34,732 bases of DNA from an uncultured Anaerococcus sp. (GTDB lineage Bacteria > Bacillota > Clostridia > Tissierellales > Peptoniphilaceae): positions 1 to 34,732 of the forward strand of contig NZ_CAMXYR010000010.1 of the NCBI RefSeq assembly GCF_947253225.1. The letters run 5' to 3'. A model generated the notes under the pieces. That model saw only the letters and a list, made by a program, of their open reading frames with translations, was not told the origin of the DNA and ran no database searches. Shown piece after piece: positions 30,159 to 34,732 of this stretch. A program made the position numbers and the translations under genes. Position 1 is the first letter of the stretch. Every line of letters begins with the position of its first letter.

Positions 30159-32029
30159 TGTATCCAACAAGTGAAGAATATAAAACAGTTATAAAAAAGA
30201 ACTCTCGTAAATTTTACTGGACGGGAAATATCATCTTAAAAGATGAAACAATCATTCCCTTTACCAATAAAGATATTCTTAAAGGGTCTGGATACATTCA
30301 TCGTTCATGCTCTGGATCTTCTGAACTTGAAATAGGTACAGTTTATGCTGGAGAGTTTGGAATTAGCCTTTTTTCAAATATAGATAGGTATTCTTTAGAG
30401 GATTCCAAATTAGAACTATTCTATCATCAAGAATTAGAAAATAAAAAGATAGAAATCATACCAATGGGAATATTTGATGTTACTGAGGCAAATAGGTCTA
30501 AGAAAATATTAGAACTAAAAGGTTATGACTATATGCTTAGGTTTGATAAGAATTTCCCAGTGACAGATACCTTTGGTACAGCTTTTGAATTACTAAGTCT
30601 TTCATGTGAGAAGTGCAAGGTAGAACTAGGTATGACAGAAGATGACGTGAAAGCTTTTGTAAATGGTGAGGAAGTTTTGGCAATTTATCAAGACCATGAT
30701 ATAGAAACCTACAGAGACTTTATTCACTATGTAGCATCTACTCTTGGTGCTTTTGCGGGGATTGGTCGTGATGGTAAGTTGGTTTTAAAGAAGTATGCAG
30801 AAAGTATATCAACTGAAATTAAAACGAGAGAAAGATTTTCTTCATCAATATCAGATTTTAAGACAAGATATACAGCCATCAACTCAACAAATGCAAAGAC
30901 TAAAATAGCTGAATACTACTCTTTAGAAAATGATGATGGCCTAACTATGAATCTTGGAATAAATCCATTGATGCAGTTAGGACTTCCAGAAAAAAGAAAA
31001 AGAATGTGTGAGGCTCTTCTTACTGAAATTTGCAAAATTCATCACACACCTTTTGATATGGTAACAATAGGAGACCCAAGTCTTGATGTAGGTGACAGAA
31101 TAGCTATTTCTTACGAAGAAGAAAAGATTGAAGGACTTATTACTGACATTGAATATAAAATAAATAGCAAGCATAGAATTCTTGGCGTAGGTAAGAATCC
31201 ATATCTATCAAAGGCCAAAAGCAAGAATGATAAAAATATAGTAGGACTTTTAAATCAGATTGAATCGGAAAAGTTGGTAGTTCATGCCTATTCAAATTAT
31301 TCTGCCTTTAATCTTTCTACCACAGACACACCAATAATTCGTATAGAATTTGCCTCCAATAAAGAAACGGAGGCAATTTTTAATGCATCTATCTTGTTAA
31401 ATATCATCTGTGATACTGAAGAAAAAACTAGAAAGATATCTAGAAAGGTCAAGAAACAAGTAGAGGTATTAAATAAAGATGGAAAATCCTATGATCCTCC
31501 AAAGTACGAAGAAAAAGAAGAAGTAGAGGAATTAGACTTTATTGAAAACATAGAAATACCAACAAGGCTAGTTGTTACTTATGTTTTAAATGATACGAAA
31601 ATAGAGCATCACATTCCAAAAGAAACTTACTTAAGTGGTGATCATATTTTAAATCTATTTTACCCATTAACCAAACTTCAGGAAAAGACTATGAACAACT
31701 TCTCGGTCCTTATTAGGCTTGAATCAGGACAAGCGATGATAGGTAAAGATAATGCTATTGCAGCTATATCTGGTCAATCTCTAGGATCAACAGAAGCTTG
31801 GGATGGAAAGATTAAGATTGATGAATCTTGGAAGAGAATAGAACTTAGTCATTCACTCCAGCTTAGGAAATTGAAAGCTGAATACAAAGTAGAAAGCCAA
31901 GTCCCAAGACCACTAGTATTTAATGAAAAGGTAGGAAGATTTAAATATCAGGGGTTGGTGCTTGGAAAATATAAAGAAGAAATAACTACAGAATTTAAAG
32001 ATAAGGAGGAAAGAAATGCTCAAGGGTAA
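30158..32029 (+). CDS. Tail tip hub / receptor-side baseplate protein
   Basis: A 623-residue protein of the tail-associated-lysin/baseplate hub group (Tal-like). ATG 30158 is preferred because GGAGG is 9 nt upstream; an earlier TTG/ATG would overlap the previous gene further. N-terminal about 350 residues form a gp27-like hub (SRKFYWTGNIILKDETIIPF...YRDFIHYVASTLGAFAGIGRDGKLVLKKYAES... DVGDRIAISYEEEKIEGLITDIEYKI). No peptidase or glycosidase motif is visible. The C-terminal part is beta-rich and charged (KKQVEVLNKDGKSYDPPKYEEKEEVEEL), with an unusual acidic-lysine spacer around 430-460. It overlaps the next gene by 14 nt. Confidence 0.85.
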   Translation: MYPTSEEYKTVIKKNSRKFYWTGNIILKDETIIPFTNKDILKGSGYIHRSCSGSSELEIGTVYAGEFGISLFSNIDRYSLEDSKLELFYHQELENKKIEIIPMGIFDVTEANRSKKILELKGYDYMLRFDKNFPVTDTFGTAFELLSLSCEKCKVELGMTEDDVKAFVNGEEVLAIYQDHDIETYRDFIHYVASTLGAFAGIGRDGKLVLKKYAESISTEIKTRERFSSSISDFKTRYTAINSTNAKTKIAEYYSLENDDGLTMNLGINPLMQLGLPEKRKRMCEALLTEICKIHHTPFDMVTIGDPSLDVGDRIAISYEEEKIEGLITDIEYKINSKHRILGVGKNPYLSKAKSKNDKNIVGLLNQIESEKLVVHAYSNYSAFNLSTTDTPIIRIEFASNKETEAIFNASILLNIICDTEEKTRKISRKVKKQVEVLNKDGKSYDPPKYEEKEEVEELDFIENIEIPTRLVVTYVLNDTKIEHHIPKETYLSGDHILNLFYPLTKLQEKTMNNFSVLIRLESGQAMIGKDNAIAAISGQSLGSTEAWDGKIKIDESWKRIELSHSLQLRKLKAEYKVESQVPRPLVFNEKVGRFKYQGLVLGKYKEEITTEFKDKEERNAQG

Positions 32030-32507
32030 ATCAGTCATTGAACTAACTGATGTAAGGACAAATAGGAAGGAAATATATGAAGATGAAAACTTAATAACGA
32101 ACGCAGTCCCAGATTTATTAAGACTGAATCCATCAGGTCTTATGTATCCATTAGATAATGGAACAGTTCAGTTTAAAGATGAAATATTTCCCATAGCTAA
32201 TAAATGTTATGGTGGAATATTATTATTTGAAAATCCCTTGGAGGAGGATCCAAATAAAATAATTGCACCTTCAGACAATCCAATTATTGGTTATGCATCA
32301 AATGATGTTAATGATACTGACAATTCCAAAAGAGGATCTGCTAACTTAACGGAATCTAAACCAATAGATAGAGGATATAAATTTATATGGGACTTTTCAA
32401 CCTCACAAGGAAATGGAAGGATTTCGTCCTTAGCTTTAACTCATTATAGAGGAGGCAAAAGCTTTTATGGGAACTCTTATGACGAGAATCAGGAATTCTT
32501 ATGTTAA
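32016..32507 (+). CDS. Tail-tip/fibre protein, N-terminal piece
   Basis: A 163-residue product whose sequence matches the N-terminal half of a tail protein family I recall: ELTDVRTNRKEIYEDENLITNAVPDLLRL...GGILLFENPLEEDPNKIIAPSDN...GSANLTESKPIDRGYKFIWDFSTSQGNGRISSLALTH. In such relatives the protein continues for several hundred residues. Here it stops after ENQEFLC, within a 7-nt overlap (ATGTTAA) with the next gene. AAGGAGG precedes ATG 32016. Either a natural two-gene design or a split protein. Confidence 0.75.
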   Translation: MLKGKSVIELTDVRTNRKEIYEDENLITNAVPDLLRLNPSGLMYPLDNGTVQFKDEIFPIANKCYGGILLFENPLEEDPNKIIAPSDNPIIGYASNDVNDTDNSKRGSANLTESKPIDRGYKFIWDFSTSQGNGRISSLALTHYRGGKSFYGNSYDENQEFLC

Positions 32508-33406
32508 ACAAGGTTAGTACAAAAACAGACAAAGCTATTCTATCTTATTATGCAGGTCTTGTTGAAGTAAACTTAAAAGACCAAAGTTTTTATTCTATTT
32601 GGCCTATGCCCGATAGACAAATTCAAATAGCTAAAATTAAAGAGTCATTTTTCAATATAGGACTTAATGATACGATTTTAGGTATGCCTACACAAGATGT
32701 TGAAGTAAATTATATTAAACCTGAAAAATTTTTCCCTAGTAGATATAGCATTAACTGTTCCTTCCATGATGGGGAAGATGGATATTGGTATGGATTTTCA
32801 ACGGAAGGGGAATCGAACAGCAGGGGAAATGCTGAAATATATACAATAAAGATTAAGAAGGAAGATTTTTCATTTACAGAAGATAAGTGGGTGTTAGAAA
32901 ATGTACAACTGCAAGGAATAGGTAGATATCCAAGTTCTGAAAATGAAAGCCATTACAGGACGATAGGAAGTGTGGTTAGAGGTAAATACTTGTATTGTTT
33001 AAATTACAAAAAAAATGGTGTTTATAAAATAAATATTAATAATCCAGTTGATATTACATTAATTAATCTGGAAAGCGAAGTCGATATTTTAAGAGGAGAG
33101 TATACAAATCAGTATTTTTACAAATATGGAGATTATGTAGCAACCAGGCAGTTTTTAATTGATAAAAATGACAATGTTATTTATACAGCTAATGTTGATA
33201 TGAAGTTTTTAACTACGCCTTTAATTAATATTGGTCCATTTATGATTGGTTTTGATACCGATGCAGGTTATGGAAATTATACTCTTTATAAACTTCTATT
33301 CCTTCACACACAATATCTTGGAACAATTAATAACCTATCAAGTCCTATATTAAAAACGGCAGATAAGACAATGAAAATAACTTACACACTAACAGAGGAG
33401 GAATAA
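32501..33406 (+). CDS. Tail-tip/fibre protein, C-terminal piece
   Basis: A 301-residue beta-propeller-like protein: repeated strand-turn units (AGLVEVNLKDQSFYSIWPMPDRQ..., YWYGFSTEGESNSRGNAEIYTIKIKKEDFSF..., VVRGKYLYCLNYKKNGVYKININNPVDITLI..., LTTPLINIGPFMIGFDTDAGYGNYTLYKLLFLH). It could bind host cell-wall receptors. ATG 32501 has only a weak AGGA site, and the upstream gene stops at 32507, so it may be reached by re-initiation or represent the other half of one protein. It ends 1 nt before the holin gene. Confidence 0.75.
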   Translation: MLNKVSTKTDKAILSYYAGLVEVNLKDQSFYSIWPMPDRQIQIAKIKESFFNIGLNDTILGMPTQDVEVNYIKPEKFFPSRYSINCSFHDGEDGYWYGFSTEGESNSRGNAEIYTIKIKKEDFSFTEDKWVLENVQLQGIGRYPSSENESHYRTIGSVVRGKYLYCLNYKKNGVYKININNPVDITLINLESEVDILRGEYTNQYFYKYGDYVATRQFLIDKNDNVIYTANVDMKFLTTPLINIGPFMIGFDTDAGYGNYTLYKLLFLHTQYLGTINNLSSPILKTADKTMKITYTLTEEE

Positions 33407-33407
33407 A

Positions 33408-33809
33408 ATGAATAAGTTTTTAGAAATATTAAAAGTATACTTTACAGCCATTGGAGGATGGTTGGGATTTTATCTTGGAAGTGTAGATGCTTTTATCTAC
33501 ACACTTCTTGCTTTTGTAATAGCTGACTATTTAACAGGGGTTTTAAGAGCAGGGGTCGAAAGAAAGTTGTCTTCATCCATAGGTTTTAAAGGGATAGCTA
33601 AAAAGATTATGATTTTTATAGTTGTAGGAATAGCAAATCTATGTGATGTAAATTTAATTAAAGGTGATGGAACAATGATAAGAACAGCCATCATCTTTTT
33701 TTATATAGCAAATGAAGGGCTCTCTATTTTGGAAAACTCTGTAGCTTTAGGATTGCCAGTGCCAGAAAAATTAAAGGCGATTTTAGAACAATTCAAGGAG
33801 GAGAAATAA
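33408..33809 (+). CDS. Phage holin (toxin-secretion/lysis holin family)
   Basis: A 133-residue membrane protein that perforates the cytoplasmic membrane to release the endolysin. It has two to three membrane segments near 14-45 (AIGGWLGFYLGSVDAFIYTLLAFVIADYLTGVL) and 62-80 (IAKKIMIFIVVGIANLCDV), and a helix near 88-112. The DYLTGVLRA and KGIAKKIMIFIVVGIANL motifs are characteristic of this holin family. The charged C-terminus ends KAILEQFKEEK. It starts 1 nt after the tail gene stop and lies directly before the amidase. Confidence 0.93.
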   Translation: MNKFLEILKVYFTAIGGWLGFYLGSVDAFIYTLLAFVIADYLTGVLRAGVERKLSSSIGFKGIAKKIMIFIVVGIANLCDVNLIKGDGTMIRTAIIFFYIANEGLSILENSVALGLPVPEKLKAILEQFKEEK

Positions 33810-34619
33810 ATGAGTAATAGTCCATTAGTACAAGCAGCAATTCTCTCACCTAACCATAGTGGTAGAAGAAATCAGAAGATTACTAAAATAGCAATCCACC
33901 ACGCAGCTGGAGTTATAAATGGTAGAAATCTTGCTGGAATATTTGTGCCAAGGTCAAGACGAGCATCGGCTAACTACAACTTAGGTTCAGACGGGGTTAT
34001 TGTTTTAGGGGTTGATGAATCTAATAGAGCGTGGACAACCTCATCTTCTTGGTGTGACAACCAAGCAGTAACAATTGAAGTAGGGAACTCTACGAGAGGA
34101 CCTCAGTGGTTAGTTTCTGGTTATGTTTTAAATAGACTAATTGATTTAGTGACAGACATCTGTAAGAGAAATGGAATCTATCCCTGCACATATACTGGAG
34201 GTAAGGATGGTGTACTTCAAAAACACGAATGGTATAAAAACACTAACTGTCCAGGACCATATCTTGGCAGCAAGTTTCCATATATAGCAAATGAAGTAAA
34301 TAAAAGACTCAGAGGGAATAATACTGTCAGTAAACCAACAAGTGGACTATATAGAGTTAGAAAATCTTGGTCTGAAGCTAAAAGTCAAAAAGGTGCATTT
34401 AAGAATTTAGATAATGCTAAAAGATGTGCTGATAGATTCGGATTAAAAGTATTCGATGTTAATGGCAAGATAGTATATCCAGTTGGAAAGACAATCGAAG
34501 AGTTAGCAAAAGAAGTTATAAGTGGAAAGTGGGGAAATGGAGAAGAAAGAAAAAGAAGGTTAACTAACGCTGGGTATGATTATAAAGCAGTTCAGAAAAG
34601 AGTAAATGAATTAATTTAA
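33810..34619 (+). CDS. Endolysin: N-acetylmuramoyl-L-alanine amidase with CPL-7 domain
   Basis: Degrades peptidoglycan at lysis. The 269-residue protein has an N-terminal Amidase_2 domain (about 18-165): zinc ligands His30 or His31 in IAIHHAAG, the VTIEVGNS core strand, and the HEWYKNTNCPGPYL motif carrying further His and Cys ligands. A short SPOR-like segment follows (about 176-222, GLYRVRKSWSEAKSQKGAFKNLDNAKRCADRFGLKVFDVNGKIVY). The C-terminal CPL-7 cell-wall-binding repeat is EELAKEVISGKWGNGEERKRRLTNAGYDYKAVQKRVNEL. AAGGAGG precedes ATG 33810. No signal peptide, as expected with a holin. Confidence 0.94.
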   Translation: MSNSPLVQAAILSPNHSGRRNQKITKIAIHHAAGVINGRNLAGIFVPRSRRASANYNLGSDGVIVLGVDESNRAWTTSSSWCDNQAVTIEVGNSTRGPQWLVSGYVLNRLIDLVTDICKRNGIYPCTYTGGKDGVLQKHEWYKNTNCPGPYLGSKFPYIANEVNKRLRGNNTVSKPTSGLYRVRKSWSEAKSQKGAFKNLDNAKRCADRFGLKVFDVNGKIVYPVGKTIEELAKEVISGKWGNGEERKRRLTNAGYDYKAVQKRVNELI

Positions 34620-34631
34620 TAAAATGATTAT

Positions 34632-34675
34632 GGCTTAATGGATTTTTAAATTAGAAATCCATTAAGTCTTTTTTT
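34632..34675 (+). terminator. Strong terminator of the late operon
   Basis: Perfect 12-bp stem CTTAATGGATTT / AAATCCATTAAG (34634-34645 and 34655-34666), extendable by two more pairs, 9-nt loop, then a long T tract (TCTTTTTTT). It ends the late transcript after the endolysin. Beyond it (34676-34732) I see no gene. Confidence 0.92.
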
Positions 34676-34732
34676 ATTTTGCCGTCCGATTTTAATATTT
34701 CATATGGCATATATTAAGAGCTGTAATATTAC

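Noticed and set aside
34676..34732. Possible right attachment site at the window end
   Set aside because: No matching core repeat is found at the left side of the window and no integrase is present to support it.

Overview
The window reads as low-GC DNA from a Gram-positive anaerobe of the Firmicutes (Bacillota). Evidence is the AT-rich codon use, strong GGAGG-type ribosome binding sites, frequent TTG/GTG starts, and phage gene families (P27 terminase, phi13-type tail protein, CPL-7 endolysin) typical of Clostridia/Tissierellia-like hosts. The genus is not determinable from sequence alone; a Peptoniphilus/Anaerococcus-type host is a guess. About 28.5 kb is an almost complete HK97-like siphophage genome (prophage). 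The left 5.9 kb is a defence island abutting its early genes. No integrase, CI-type repressor or attachment site is visible, so these must lie outside the window or be missing.

Layout: (1) 1-2.0 kb: the 3' part of a C5-cytosine methyltransferase (+) converges on a SacI-like type II restriction endonuclease (-), with a shared hairpin between them. (2) 2.1-5.7 kb: a minus-strand operon encoding a three-component ABC (ABC-3C) conflict system: CTD-type protein, middle component, Rad50-like DUF3732 ATPase, then a small XRE regulator. A good sigma-A-type promoter drives it. Diverging from it is a 44-residue Ser/Lys/Ala-rich microprotein gene. (3) 5.87-6.18 kb: a gene-free, structured leader ending in a terminator. 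(4) 6.2-12.4 kb: early/replication genes: sigma-like protein, AntA/KilAC antirepressor, DUF4406, primase-SF3 helicase, a probable origin, VRR-NUC nuclease, SNF2 helicase and a DUF1492 regulator whose ribosome binding site lies in a hairpin. (5) 12.4-19.7 kb: HNH nuclease, probable cos region, small terminase, a phage SAM synthetase, a ParB-fused adenine/cytosine-N4 methyltransferase, a second C5 methyltransferase, three small genes preceded by a repeated promoter-like leader, and the large terminase. (6) 19.7-20.7 kb: a self-contained moron (promoter, palindromic operator, membrane protein, MarR regulator, terminator) between terL and portal, flanked by 16-bp direct repeats. (7) 20.7-34.6 kb: portal, ClpP-like protease, capsid, connector and tail genes with a programmed -1 frameshift at the tail chaperone, a second small moron, tape measure, tail tip, holin and amidase, closed by a strong terminator.

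How it fits together: the phage carries SAM supply plus two methyltransferases beside its packaging genes, a plausible anti-restriction module. The island next to it supplies restriction-modification and ABC-3C defence. The most noteworthy signals are the microprotein diverging from ABC-3C, the MarR moron with its own operator and flanking repeats, the non-canonical ATC/ATA starts of terminase small subunit and portal, the repeated leaders around 17 kb, and the ribosome-binding-site hairpin before the DUF1492 gene.
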